Source: G965205725 sp965205725 (GTDB lineage Bacteria; Pseudomonadota; Gammaproteobacteria; Pseudomonadales; Halieaceae). From it: 64,000 bases of DNA. The notes beneath the pieces are model-generated. The model saw only the letters and a list, made by a program, of their open reading frames with translations. It ran no database searches and was not told where the DNA came from. Positions within the stretch are counted from its first letter, which is position 1. Each line of letters begins with the position of its first letter. Both the position numbers and the translations under genes were made by a program. Of the stretch, positions 1-8,064 are shown one piece after another. Location: NCBI GenBank assembly GCA_965205725.1, contig OZ242189.1:1364001-1428000 (forward strand). Direction: 5' to 3'.

Positions 1-30
1 GTCCCATAACCATAAACTCAGGGCTTGCGG
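1..30 (-). repeat. Inverted copy of the island repeat block B (30 bp visible)
   Basis: The first 30 bases are the exact reverse complement of a segment present at 20448-20477 and 20582-20611, and nearly so at 20022-20051. The match stops at base 30, where the IS-like sequence takes over, and continues off the window to the left. This shows that the repeat family of the 19.8-21.5 kb array is dispersed in the genome and is not confined to that array. Confidence 0.8.
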
Positions 31-57
31 GGTGCTGTCCTACGGGGTCCTATGAAA

Positions 58-102
58 ACCGGACAGATCATGTGCTACAAGACCGGACAGTTTATGTGTT
101 AC
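58..102. repeat. Two 21-bp direct repeats, possible IS21-type element end
   Basis: ACCGGACAGATCATGTGCTAC (58-78, written here as two parts: ACCGGACAG plus ATCATGTGCTAC) is repeated with three changes at 82-102, a 24-bp period. Multiple short repeats at the termini are characteristic of IS21-family elements, and ACCGGACAG motifs occur at such ends. No transposase gene is in the window, so this is either the edge of an element to the left or a solo end. The family call is inference. Confidence 0.45.
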
Positions 103-123
103 TAACATGGGGAGATTCGGGTA

Positions 124-185
124 GTTGACAAGGTTGCTATTACGTCTTAATCTGACTAATCTGTCAAACTTATGTGTCAATTAAT
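124..185 (+). promoter_or_regulatory. Sigma70 promoter plus operator of the TonB receptor gene
   Basis: A -35 TTGACA at 125-130, a 17-nt spacer and a -10 TAATCT at 148-153 are followed directly by a dyad, TGAC (153-156) with GTCA further downstream. The 62-bp block aligns without gaps to the reverse complement of 5913-5974 at 46 of 62 positions. The conserved positions cover the -35, the -10 and the TGAC...ATGTCAAT operator-like part. Conservation of both the promoter and the dyad suggests that one repressor controls both units. Confidence 0.65.
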
Positions 186-232
186 TTTCGTCAGATATGC
201 CATTTATTACACAAATCAGGAGAAGTATAGCT

Positions 233-2470
233 ATGAATATCATCAACAGATTGCGTGGCTGCCTGAATTTTTCCGCTCGCTCGATACTCACCGCCCCGCT
301 GTGGATCGGCGTGAGTTTCGTGTATCAACCGGCGGTGCTGGCTGCGTCCGCAGTACTCGAAGAAGTCATTGTGACCGCACGAAAACGAGAGGAGTCTATT
401 CAGGATACACCCATCTCGATAACCGCATTTTCTGAGGAGGATATGGAACAGGCCAACATGATCGACCTGCGGGATATCGGCAAATATACGCCCGGCATGT
501 CGTTTACTTCATACGGCATGGGCAGTTCCGAGTCTGGTGCGATTTTTATCCGTGGGGTCGGGCAGTCGGATCATATGGTGACCACCGACCCGGGTGTGGG
601 GCTGTATATCGACGGGGTATACATGGGTCGCACTCAGGGTGCTGCTCTGGACCTGATTGACCTGGAGCGCACCGAAGTATTGCGGGGGCCGCAGGGCACA
701 CTGTTTGGCAAGAATACCATCGGCGGCGCAGTCAATGTTGTCAGCCGTAAGCCGACTGGGGAAAACGGCGGCCAGATAGGGCTGAGCATTGGTGACAAGG
801 GCAGACTTAACGCCGCAGTAACCGCCGAGTTGGCGCTGGGCGAAGACTTTTCGGTGCGGGCCAGCCTGCAAGCAAAAAACCGCGATGGTGTGGGTAAACA
901 GGTATTTACTGGTGACGAAACTGGCGATGAAAGCAGTATTGGCGGTCGTGGCCAATTGTATTGGCAGGGCGATGCAGCAGAAGTCTCCGTGGTGGTCGAT
1001 TTTACCCGCGCCCGGCAGCAGACAATTCCCCATACCCTCTATGCACATGGAAGCTTCCTGGGCCTTTCCACCTGCTATACGGACACGGGTGACACGAGCA
1101 TCGGCCTCGACAGATATATCCCCTGCCCGGCAGGTACCGATGTGGATGTGTTTGACAGCTATTCGCTGGACGATCTGGATAGCGAGCAAGACTTGTTTGG
1201 CGTGTCTGCCACCTGGTCATGGGATATCAATGATCTGCTGCAGGTGAAATCTGTTGTTTCGTATCGAGACATGGAATATCTCGGTAATCTCGAATTTGAT
1301 GGTGCTCCGGTCCGCCTGTTGCACTATCTTGAAACTGGCGAATCTGACCAATTTTCCTGGGAGTTGCAACTGAGCGGACAAAACAGCGACCATACCGTAG
1401 ATTGGATTGCGGGTGTCTACTATTTCACGGAAGAGGGCTACAACCTGCAAGATGACGATGTGTTCTCTAACCTCGATCAGCGCCGCTCCGACGTGGAGAC
1501 GGACAGCTATGCGGCCTTTGGACAGGGCAGCTTTGCACTGGCGCCAGGCCTCAACCTCACAGCAGGTCTGCGTTACACCCGAGAGGACAAGGATTACAGT
1601 GTTGTTTACAGGCGTATCAGCGGGGAGGCTCTGGCAGACGGAACAGCGTTCTTAATCCCGCCCACCCGGCTCGATGACTCCTGGGGTGCCGTGTCGGGCA
1701 CCGTCAGCCTGGATTACGATATCAATGAGGCTCTGATGTTGTATGCTACCTATTCCCGAGGCTTTCGTAGCGGCGGCTTCAATGCCAGGCCGGCAATGCC
1801 AGTTAACGTTAACCTGTATGACCCGGAATACCTGGATATGTACGAGCTTGGGCTGAAGCTGGAAACCGACCGTTTACGCGCTAATATTTCACTCTACAGC
1901 AGCAATTACGAAGACTATCAGACCCAGGTGAACGAGCTGGACGCTGTTAGTGCCACTTTTGTCACCCGCACCCTGAATGCGGCCGAGGCCGAAATCAACG
2001 GCGCAGAACTGGAGATCACGGCTTTGTGGTCAGACAACTTCCGGCTGGTAGGAAGCTACGCCTACACAGACGCCGAGATTAGCAAGATCGACTCATCGCT
2101 ACAGGCCAGCTTCGCGGAGGGTGTTACCTTGCCCTATGTTAGCAAATATACCTGGAGCATCTCACCACAGCTTGATTTACAGATGTCGGGCGGCGGCAGT
2201 GTGCTGCTGCGAGCGGACTATTCCCACCGCAGCTCATTTTACGGCCAGATTGCCAATGCGCCAGAAGAGCGTGAAGATGGCTACGGCTTGTTTAATGCAC
2301 GCGTCGAATACCGTCCGCCGGACGAAAAATGGAGCCTGGCTGTTTATGGCATCAACCTGGCCGACAAGGAATATGCGCGGGTGCGAAATTACTTTCCTGG
2401 TTTTATCGGCTTCGCCTTGTGGAATACAGACAGACGAGAAATTGGTTTGAAGGGAACCTATAACTTTTAG
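233..2470 (+). CDS. TonB-dependent outer-membrane receptor
   Basis: A 745-residue receptor of the type that imports small organic ligands across the outer membrane using TonB energy. A signal peptide (about residues 1-38, ending near QPAVLAA) is followed by a TonB box/plug start LEEVIVTARKREES, plug motifs (IFIRGVGQSD, VEVLRGPQGTLFG-like ERTEVLRGPQGTLFG, GGAVNVVSRKP), and a barrel ending in the usual aromatic terminus (LKGTYNF). The start at 233 is chosen over 197 because AGGAGAAG lies about 7-9 nt upstream and the signal peptide then begins MNIINRLRG. It shares a promoter block with the GMC oxidoreductase operon, so its ligand is probably the substrate of that enzyme or a relative. The ligand itself cannot be read from the sequence. 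Confidence 0.93.
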   Translation: MNIINRLRGCLNFSARSILTAPLWIGVSFVYQPAVLAASAVLEEVIVTARKREESIQDTPISITAFSEEDMEQANMIDLRDIGKYTPGMSFTSYGMGSSESGAIFIRGVGQSDHMVTTDPGVGLYIDGVYMGRTQGAALDLIDLERTEVLRGPQGTLFGKNTIGGAVNVVSRKPTGENGGQIGLSIGDKGRLNAAVTAELALGEDFSVRASLQAKNRDGVGKQVFTGDETGDESSIGGRGQLYWQGDAAEVSVVVDFTRARQQTIPHTLYAHGSFLGLSTCYTDTGDTSIGLDRYIPCPAGTDVDVFDSYSLDDLDSEQDLFGVSATWSWDINDLLQVKSVVSYRDMEYLGNLEFDGAPVRLLHYLETGESDQFSWELQLSGQNSDHTVDWIAGVYYFTEEGYNLQDDDVFSNLDQRRSDVETDSYAAFGQGSFALAPGLNLTAGLRYTREDKDYSVVYRRISGEALADGTAFLIPPTRLDDSWGAVSGTVSLDYDINEALMLYATYSRGFRSGGFNARPAMPVNVNLYDPEYLDMYELGLKLETDRLRANISLYSSNYEDYQTQVNELDAVSATFVTRTLNAAEAEINGAELEITALWSDNFRLVGSYAYTDAEISKIDSSLQASFAEGVTLPYVSKYTWSISPQLDLQMSGGGSVLLRADYSHRSSFYGQIANAPEEREDGYGLFNARVEYRPPDEKWSLAVYGINLADKEYARVRNYFPGFIGFALWNTDRREIGLKGTYNF

Positions 2471-2487
2471 AGAGTCAGTGACATACC

Positions 2488-2655
2488 AAGGCAGCGGCCA
2501 GGCGTATTCGCATCCAGTTAGAGATGGGGGGCAAGAACTCCACCATCGTATTGGCTGGTGCGAAACTTAATAAAGGCTGTTGCCAATACAGTTAACGCCG
2601 CCATGTTCTCGACCGGGCAAACGTGTACGGTCACTGCTTGGGTGATTGCAGGATC
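2488..2655 (+). pseudogene. Aldehyde dehydrogenase remnant (frameshifted internal fragment)
   Basis: Reading from 2488 gives ARRIRIQLEMGGKNSTIVLA, and after a one-base slip near 2572 the next frame continues KAVANTVNAAMFSTGQTCTV. Together these match the central ALDH region, including the general-base Glu motif (LEMGGK) and the catalytic-Cys motif (FSTGQTC). The N-terminal half and everything after the Cys region are missing, and one extra A in the AATAAAGG stretch breaks the frame. It lies between the TonB receptor and the MFS gene, so the cluster once probably included an aldehyde-oxidising step. Confidence 0.7.
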
Positions 2656-2736
2656 CCACTGCCCTGGACTTCTATACAGACTACAAAACCATTTACCTCA
2701 GCTACTATTCACCTCAGCTACTAGGGACTACCAAAC

Positions 2737-3903
2737 ATGATTCCAGCAATTGGCAGCGGACGCAGGCAATTGGCTGCGGTAGTCATTACAGGCGCTACTG
2801 CCGCTATATTATTTAACATTCTGCCAGTGTTTCTTGGTCAGGCGGCGGAACACTACGCACTCAGTGACAGTGCCACTGGCTGGCTTGGAGCCATTTATTT
2901 TTCTGGCTTCGGTGTTTCGTCGGTTGGCGCGGCCTTTTGGCTGCACAGGGTTCACAGAAGGGTGCTTGCCGGGTGTACATACGGCGCTGCTGTGCTGCTG
3001 CTGTTATTTGGATCAACCCTGCAATCCTTTCCAGAATTTGCGCTGGTCATGTTTGCTGTGGGCTTTGTTCTTGGCGTGCTTTATACCCTTTCGTTTGTAC
3101 TGGCGGGTGAATTTCAGGACAGCACCCGGGCGGTTGGCATTAAATTTGGTGGCGAAGTAGCTCTCGGTGCTGTGCTGTTGCTAATACTGCCGACATTTAT
3201 TTATCCGCTGTTCGGCTTGCGCGGAGTTCTGGTTACCCTTGCCCTTGTCTTGCTGACTGCATCGCCTTGTGCGCGGTTTGTATCTAGTGCCCGCCCTGCT
3301 ACGCAAAGGTCATCATCTGTTGCGTTTTTCAGGGGCGCCTGGATATCCAGGTCCGCGCTTATTGGCTTGGTGGCCTTGTTTGTGTTTACCGCAGGGCAAA
3401 GCGCTCTGTGGTCATTTGTAGAGCGGGGGGGAGTGCGGGCTGGTTACGATTCCGCTTTTATCGCTACAGTTTTGTCGGTTGCGAAGATTATGGGGGGGCT
3501 GGGGTCATTCGCCGCCGCTGCCATTTCGGCGCGTTTCGGTCTGTTAAAACCGCTCCTGTTCGCGGTGGCTGTCTACGCCCTGTCGATGCTTGCATTCATT
3601 TTTGGTCGAGGTTTTTCTTTTTATGCCATTGCAATTGTTTTGTTCTTCTTTGTCTGGCTGTTCGCCCTGCCGTATTTTGTCTCGGCAGTCGCCCGCTTTG
3701 ATGCTGGCGGCCGCGCTATCTCACTAATCACCGCGTGTATTGTATTCGGCAGTATGCTCGGCTCGGCAACCGCCGGCCAGCTTGTGCGCGGCGCGGATTT
3801 TGGCAACCTGTACCTGGCCGCTATTGTCGCCACCTTAACCGCCTATGCGCTGATTGCCGGTCTGGCCTACATCAGTGAGGAAACACCAACCCCTATTGAA
3901 TAG
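2737..3903 (+). CDS. MFS-family transporter
   Basis: A 388-residue integral membrane protein with about twelve hydrophobic helices, opening with AVVITGATAAILFNILPVFLG and then a polar loop after helix 2 (WLHRVHRRVLAG), as in major facilitator carriers. Its length fits a 12-helix MFS protein. The substrate is not identifiable. The gene sits in the TonB receptor/GMC cluster and converges on the NIPSNAP gene with an 11-bp overlap of the 3' ends. No strong Shine-Dalgarno is seen, and the 16-bp-period duplication ACCTCAGCTACTA (2695-2723) lies just upstream of the start. Confidence 0.8.
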   Translation: MIPAIGSGRRQLAAVVITGATAAILFNILPVFLGQAAEHYALSDSATGWLGAIYFSGFGVSSVGAAFWLHRVHRRVLAGCTYGAAVLLLLFGSTLQSFPEFALVMFAVGFVLGVLYTLSFVLAGEFQDSTRAVGIKFGGEVALGAVLLLILPTFIYPLFGLRGVLVTLALVLLTASPCARFVSSARPATQRSSSVAFFRGAWISRSALIGLVALFVFTAGQSALWSFVERGGVRAGYDSAFIATVLSVAKIMGGLGSFAAAAISARFGLLKPLLFAVAVYALSMLAFIFGRGFSFYAIAIVLFFFVWLFALPYFVSAVARFDAGGRAISLITACIVFGSMLGSATAGQLVRGADFGNLYLAAIVATLTAYALIAGLAYISEETPTPIE

Positions 3904-4213
3904 GTGAGAAGGAGACCGGTCGCAACAGCTTGATGTGCTGCTCAAGGATTGCATCCAGTTCCCATATTTCAGCGATGAATTTTCCCCAGGCGGGGTCCAT
4001 CTCCATCCTGGCACGGCGAGTCTCGCGGTCTGCCATGCTTTCGTAGGCCCACATAAACACGATCTGGTGCAGGTTGCCAACTTCCGTGGTGAACAAGCCG
4101 AGAAACTTGCCGAGAAACTGCTGCTGAATCGGCAGGCCATCGGCCTCGTATTTGTCCAGCCACTTTTTTACCGTTCCCGGTCGGAATGTATAGGTTCGAT
4201 GATCCACAATCAT
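3893..4213 (-). CDS. NIPSNAP-family protein
   Basis: A 106-residue protein with the NIPSNAP/dimeric alpha-beta barrel pattern: RTYTFRPGTVKKWLDKYE at the N terminus, a central FTTEVGNLHQIVFMWAYES strand, and RRARMEMDPAWGKF near the C terminus. Such small ferredoxin-fold proteins often accompany oxidative catabolic genes, and their biochemical role is poorly defined. The start ATG overlaps the stop of the GMC oxidoreductase gene (ATGA, 4210-4213) and AGGGAG lies upstream, so the two are translationally coupled. Its 3' end overlaps the convergent MFS gene. Confidence 0.85.
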   Translation of the reverse strand: MIVDHRTYTFRPGTVKKWLDKYEADGLPIQQQFLGKFLGLFTTEVGNLHQIVFMWAYESMADRETRRARMEMDPAWGKFIAEIWELDAILEQHIKLLRPVSFSPIQ

Positions 4214-5856
4214 GTTTGCGTGCTCCCTGTAGAGGGTGGGTTGAGAATCAGACTGCTGGCTTTCTCGGCAATCATAATAACCGGTGCATTGGTGTTGCCA
4301 CGGGTGATATGGGGCATGATAGACGCATCCGCAACGCGCAACCCGTCAATACCGTGTACCCGCAACTGGGCGTCGACCACGGCTTCCTCGTCAATGCCCA
4401 TCTTGCAGGAACCCACTGGATGCAGGGTAGTCATGGCGGCATCGACCAACCATTTTGCTATACCGGCATCGGTCTTGTTATCCGGGCCGGGCTTTGTTTC
4501 GCGGCCGATAATACCGACGAACGCCTTGCTGGCCATTACCTCCCGTACCAGTTGTACCCCTGCTACAGTGGTATCAATGTCGTCCTGATGTTGCAGGTAG
4601 TTGGCATAGATAAGCGGCGCTTCATCTGGCTGCTTGGAACGCAGTGCAATACGGCCGCGGCTTTTTGGATTGATTGGCCCGACACGAATGGTCATGCCGT
4701 GGTTTTTGGAGATGTCTTTTCTATCGCTTGAGGAGAACAGCGACCAGTGCAAGTTGGCTGTAGCTTCCGTGGCTGGCATAAAATGCGTTTGGATGTCCGG
4801 GGTATTCAGAGTCGGGGATGATCGCATAAAAGAACCGGCTTCGTAGGGAAATGTACTGACAAAGCCGGTGCCAAACAAGCTGGCCTGCAACACGCCGAGG
4901 GCCACCTTGTCTATACGCAAATTCCGGTGCAGAGACACGGGTTGGCGGCACTTATATTCCAGACAACAGTCTACATGGTCCTGAAGGTTCTTGCCGACAC
5001 CAGGCAAGTGGTGTACTACTGGAATTCCGTGTCGACCCAGTTCTTCGCTGTCGCCGATGCCTGATAGCATAAGCAATTGCGGGGAATTGACTACACCGGA
5101 TGCCAGCACCACTTCTTTGGTTGCTCTGGCGCTTATCACGCGCTTGCCGACCCGGTATTCTACGCCTACCGCACGCCGACCCTCCAGGATGACCCTGTGC
5201 GCGAGGGCGCGGGGGAGCACCGTTAGATTAGGGCGCCTGGCGGCGGGTGAGAGAAAAGCTGAAGCCGTGCTGCAGCGCTTGCCGGCCCGGATGGTGAAGT
5301 CATAACGCCCGAATCCCGCCTGCTGCTCACCGTTAAAATCATCGGTAAAGGCATAGCCCGCCTGCTGGCCAGCTTCTATATAGGCATCAAACATGGCATT
5401 GGTACCCCGCGCCCTCTGCACGGTCAATTCGCCATCGCGCCCGTGGTATTGATCTTCTCTATCACTATGCGACTCCGAGCGCTTGAACAGAGGTAATACT
5501 TCTTCATAGGACCAGCCTGGCAGCCCTGATTGTTCCCAGCCATCGTAGTCCGACCGGTTGCCGCGGACATAGATCATGCCGTTGATGGTCGAGCTGCCAC
5601 CGAGCACCTTCCCCCTGGGCCAGTACACCTGACGCCCTGCCAGATGTGCTTCTGGCTCTGTGTGATACTGCCAGTTGTAGATACCAGAGTGCATTAATTT
5701 GCCCATTAACATTGGCAGTCTGAACAGGTAGTTGGTGTCGCGGCCACCGGCTTCTAAAAGCAGTACGCGATGGTTCCGATTGGCCGAAATTCGATTGGCA
5801 AGCACACATCCTGCCGACCCTGCGCCCACCAGAATATAGTCGTATTCATTCTTCAT
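4210..5856 (-). CDS. GMC-family FAD-dependent oxidoreductase (alcohol/choline dehydrogenase-like)
   Basis: A 548-residue flavoenzyme that would oxidise an alcohol to an aldehyde. Visible features are the N-terminal Rossmann motif VGAGSAGCVLANRIS, the GMC signature region PRGKVLGGSSTINGMIYVRG, a second signature GVVNSPQLLMLSGIG, and the C-terminal catalytic segment HPVGSCKMG with RGNTNAPVIMIAEK. Length is normal for choline-dehydrogenase-like members, and the alcohol substrate is unknown. It is the first gene of a two-gene operon with the NIPSNAP gene. Its promoter (5913-5974) is homologous to that of the TonB receptor. A nearby frameshifted aldehyde dehydrogenase would have been the next catabolic step. 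Confidence 0.92.
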   Translation of the reverse strand: MKNEYDYILVGAGSAGCVLANRISANRNHRVLLLEAGGRDTNYLFRLPMLMGKLMHSGIYNWQYHTEPEAHLAGRQVYWPRGKVLGGSSTINGMIYVRGNRSDYDGWEQSGLPGWSYEEVLPLFKRSESHSDREDQYHGRDGELTVQRARGTNAMFDAYIEAGQQAGYAFTDDFNGEQQAGFGRYDFTIRAGKRCSTASAFLSPAARRPNLTVLPRALAHRVILEGRRAVGVEYRVGKRVISARATKEVVLASGVVNSPQLLMLSGIGDSEELGRHGIPVVHHLPGVGKNLQDHVDCCLEYKCRQPVSLHRNLRIDKVALGVLQASLFGTGFVSTFPYEAGSFMRSSPTLNTPDIQTHFMPATEATANLHWSLFSSSDRKDISKNHGMTIRVGPINPKSRGRIALRSKQPDEAPLIYANYLQHQDDIDTTVAGVQLVREVMASKAFVGIIGRETKPGPDNKTDAGIAKWLVDAAMTTLHPVGSCKMGIDEEAVVDAQLRVHGIDGLRVADASIMPHITRGNTNAPVIMIAEKASSLILNPPSTGSTQT

Positions 5857-5912
5857 AAATTCATGACCCTAGGGTTGCAAAAAACACTACATTTGCAGTG
5901 TATATGGTTGCT

Positions 5913-5974
5913 ATTTATTGACATTTACGTTTAACATATATGTCAGGTTAAAGTTGAAGAGCAACCTTGTCAAG
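5913..5974 (-). promoter_or_regulatory. Promoter/operator of the GMC-NIPSNAP operon
   Basis: Read on the minus strand, TTGACA (5973-5968), 17 nt and TAACCT (5950-5945) form a sigma70-type promoter. A dyad TGACAT/ATGTCA spans 5919-5945 immediately downstream of the -10, where a repressor would block initiation. The block is the homologue of 124-185 upstream of the TonB receptor. The RutR-like TetR gene at 7352-7957 is a candidate regulator by proximity only. Confidence 0.6.
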
Positions 5975-6030
5975 CCTGTTATGCAGTGATGCTTCCTGAT
6001 GGGTGGATTCATTGGAAAGGAGAAATAGAA

Positions 6031-7308
6031 ATGCGTGATTACCTGTTTTGCAAAACCGCTGATATGCGAATTCTGGCTACATTCACACTAGCCCTTGGCT
6101 ATTGTTCTGCCGCTTTATGTGCGGAAGTCCGCTATTTGCTGCCATCTGATCCATCGGTTAGTCTCATATATCCAAACGCAACCTGGCTTCCCGGACCCTA
6201 TCAGAAGTACTATGAAGGTCAGACTACGGAGGAGGTCATTGAACTGTTTACGAGAGACTCTCTAGAAAATGATGGTATCGACTACGACTCTGTTGAGGTC
6301 TCTTCAATCCCCTATCCCGTCCGACAATATTCTATCTCCATACAGTCTGACGACCCGAACGCCGCCTATTACCGAGAGGCCCACCCTGCCTTTGTCAGAA
6401 ACAACCTACAGGCACTGACAGGCGTTAATAAGTGCAAGGCCACACCAGGTTGTTGGAACAAGAACAACCCTCACTCTGACAAGCCCTGGGCTATTTTCCC
6501 GCAATTTGGCCTGCCTATGGCGATGCAGAAGTCGGTATTAATGCTGAATTATCCGCCTACAACTGCGCTTACAGCGAAGAATTATCTGGACACATTTACC
6601 ATGAAACGATGGTCTGGACTAATGACTACAGTTGGCATTGAGAACCCCGTCTTGTTTGAAACCATCGTTGATGTGCGTCCCATAGCAGCACCAGGCAGTG
6701 GCACCTCTGCGAATCTTCCAGATGCTCAAACGTATTTTAATGACCCCCTTAGAAAGAGCGGTGGCTACTATATCACGCCTCAGCTTGGAACAATGTTGAA
6801 CCCGCCGTCGAATACAAACAATCAACGTACATTGCCCCTGGTGGTTTTAGGAGGGCCGGCCCGCTATGAGTGGCATAAAATCACTAATTTGAGCGATGCT
6901 GTGTTGACTACTGGCGTAGAAAGATTGGGCACTGAGTCAGGAAAAGAAACGCCTTTTATCCTTGGCAACCATCCGGATGTAACAACCTATCAATGTTGTC
7001 CAGGTGATACCAGCTCAGAGTGTACCTCAGACCACTTGATTGAGATGGAGGAAATTGACTTTCAGGTAGCGTGCTGGGCGCAAAGCATGTCTGATAGCCC
7101 GGATCAAGATCCGAGTGAAGCATTGGAGCATTGTAAAGAGAGCTGGGTAACTGACCGATCCGCAGATGACGATTTGAAGTTTTGTGCCCAGGCGCGAATC
7201 GACAGTAACGAGTGTTTCGGCAAGGATATAGACTGGCAGACAGCCATCAATTATTGCAAGGCGAATGACAATAATGCCTGTGCGACTTACACTTGTCCGT
7301 CAACATAA
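6031..7308 (+). CDS. Secreted protein of unknown function, Cys-rich C terminus
   Basis: A 425-residue protein that I do not recognise. A strong AAGGAG lies about 10 nt before ATG 6031. An internal ATG at 6064 begins a clean signal peptide (MRILATFTLALGYCSAALCA, cleavage before EVRY), so either start gives an exported protein. The mature part is rich in Pro, Asn, Asp and Tyr with no obvious catalytic motif. The last 110 residues hold about ten cysteines, including CCPGDTSSEC, which suggests disulfides in the periplasm or outside the cell. It is divergent from the GMC operon. Confidence 0.7.
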   Translation: MRDYLFCKTADMRILATFTLALGYCSAALCAEVRYLLPSDPSVSLIYPNATWLPGPYQKYYEGQTTEEVIELFTRDSLENDGIDYDSVEVSSIPYPVRQYSISIQSDDPNAAYYREAHPAFVRNNLQALTGVNKCKATPGCWNKNNPHSDKPWAIFPQFGLPMAMQKSVLMLNYPPTTALTAKNYLDTFTMKRWSGLMTTVGIENPVLFETIVDVRPIAAPGSGTSANLPDAQTYFNDPLRKSGGYYITPQLGTMLNPPSNTNNQRTLPLVVLGGPARYEWHKITNLSDAVLTTGVERLGTESGKETPFILGNHPDVTTYQCCPGDTSSECTSDHLIEMEEIDFQVACWAQSMSDSPDQDPSEALEHCKESWVTDRSADDDLKFCAQARIDSNECFGKDIDWQTAINYCKANDNNACATYTCPST

Positions 7309-7351
7309 GCGCTGTTAGCCATGCTTGATGGACAAGCGCTCAGGCATGGAC

Positions 7352-7957
7352 TCAATCGCTTAGACCGCAGCCCTTGAGAACGATATGGGTAACGGTTTTT
7401 ATGCCGCTTTCAAAGTGAGCCCGCGTCAGTTTCTTCACGCCCAGAACAGTCCTGATTTGCTGCTCGAAGTCGGCGTAGTACTGGGTGGCGCCCCAGAGCA
7501 GAAAGAAGAAGTGGTGCGGGTCCATCTGATCCATCTTGCCAGCATCCATCCAGCCGCGAATTACTGCGTATTTTTCATCGGTCAGTGCCCTGGTCGCCTC
7601 GTTTTCTTCCTGAGTCATCATGTCGGAGCCGCGCATTACTTCCTTGGCGAATATCTTGGAGGCCGCCGGATGCCTCCTGGCATAATCTATTTTGGTGCGA
7701 ATGTAGTCTCTGACAGCCTCCTTCGGCTCACGCTCTGGCACTATATGTTGCAAGGCCTTGATCCATTCGATGTGCAATTCGCTGATGATGCGCCGATATA
7801 TCTGCTGCTTAGAAGAAAAATAGTAGTAGAGATTCGGCCGCGGCAATCTGGCCGCCTGGGCGATATGATCCATGCGGGTTCCGTGCAGCCCGCGCACTGC
7901 CAACAGATTCTCCGCCGCACGGAGAATCTGTGCTTCTTTCTGATCACGTCCTTTCAA
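7352..7957 (-). CDS. TetR-family regulator with RutR/YcdC-like C-terminal domain
   Basis: A 201-residue one-component repressor. The HTH is at about residues 8-50 (ILRAAENLLAVRGLHGTRMD then NLYYYFSSKQQIYRRI). The ligand domain resembles RutR: KIDYARRHPAASKIFAKEVM, ALTDEKYAVIRGWMDAGKMD and PHHFFFLLWGATQYYADF. RutR itself binds uracil, but the ligand here is unknown. The start codon is TTG at 7957, supported by GGGAGGAAAAA directly upstream. It is a candidate regulator of the shared operator at 124-185 and 5913-5974, which is inference from distance. Confidence 0.88.
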   Translation of the reverse strand: MKGRDQKEAQILRAAENLLAVRGLHGTRMDHIAQAARLPRPNLYYYFSSKQQIYRRIISELHIEWIKALQHIVPEREPKEAVRDYIRTKIDYARRHPAASKIFAKEVMRGSDMMTQEENEATRALTDEKYAVIRGWMDAGKMDQMDPHHFFFLLWGATQYYADFEQQIRTVLGVKKLTRAHFESGIKTVTHIVLKGCGLSD

Positions 7958-8064
7958 TTTTTCCTCCCGCTGTTTCCTGGGGCGCTTGCGTTTATCAGGA
8001 CGCCGACCTGTGGGTTCAGTATACTGCTTGCGGGCCCCTTCGGATACCGTGAAAGGCAGTGCTG

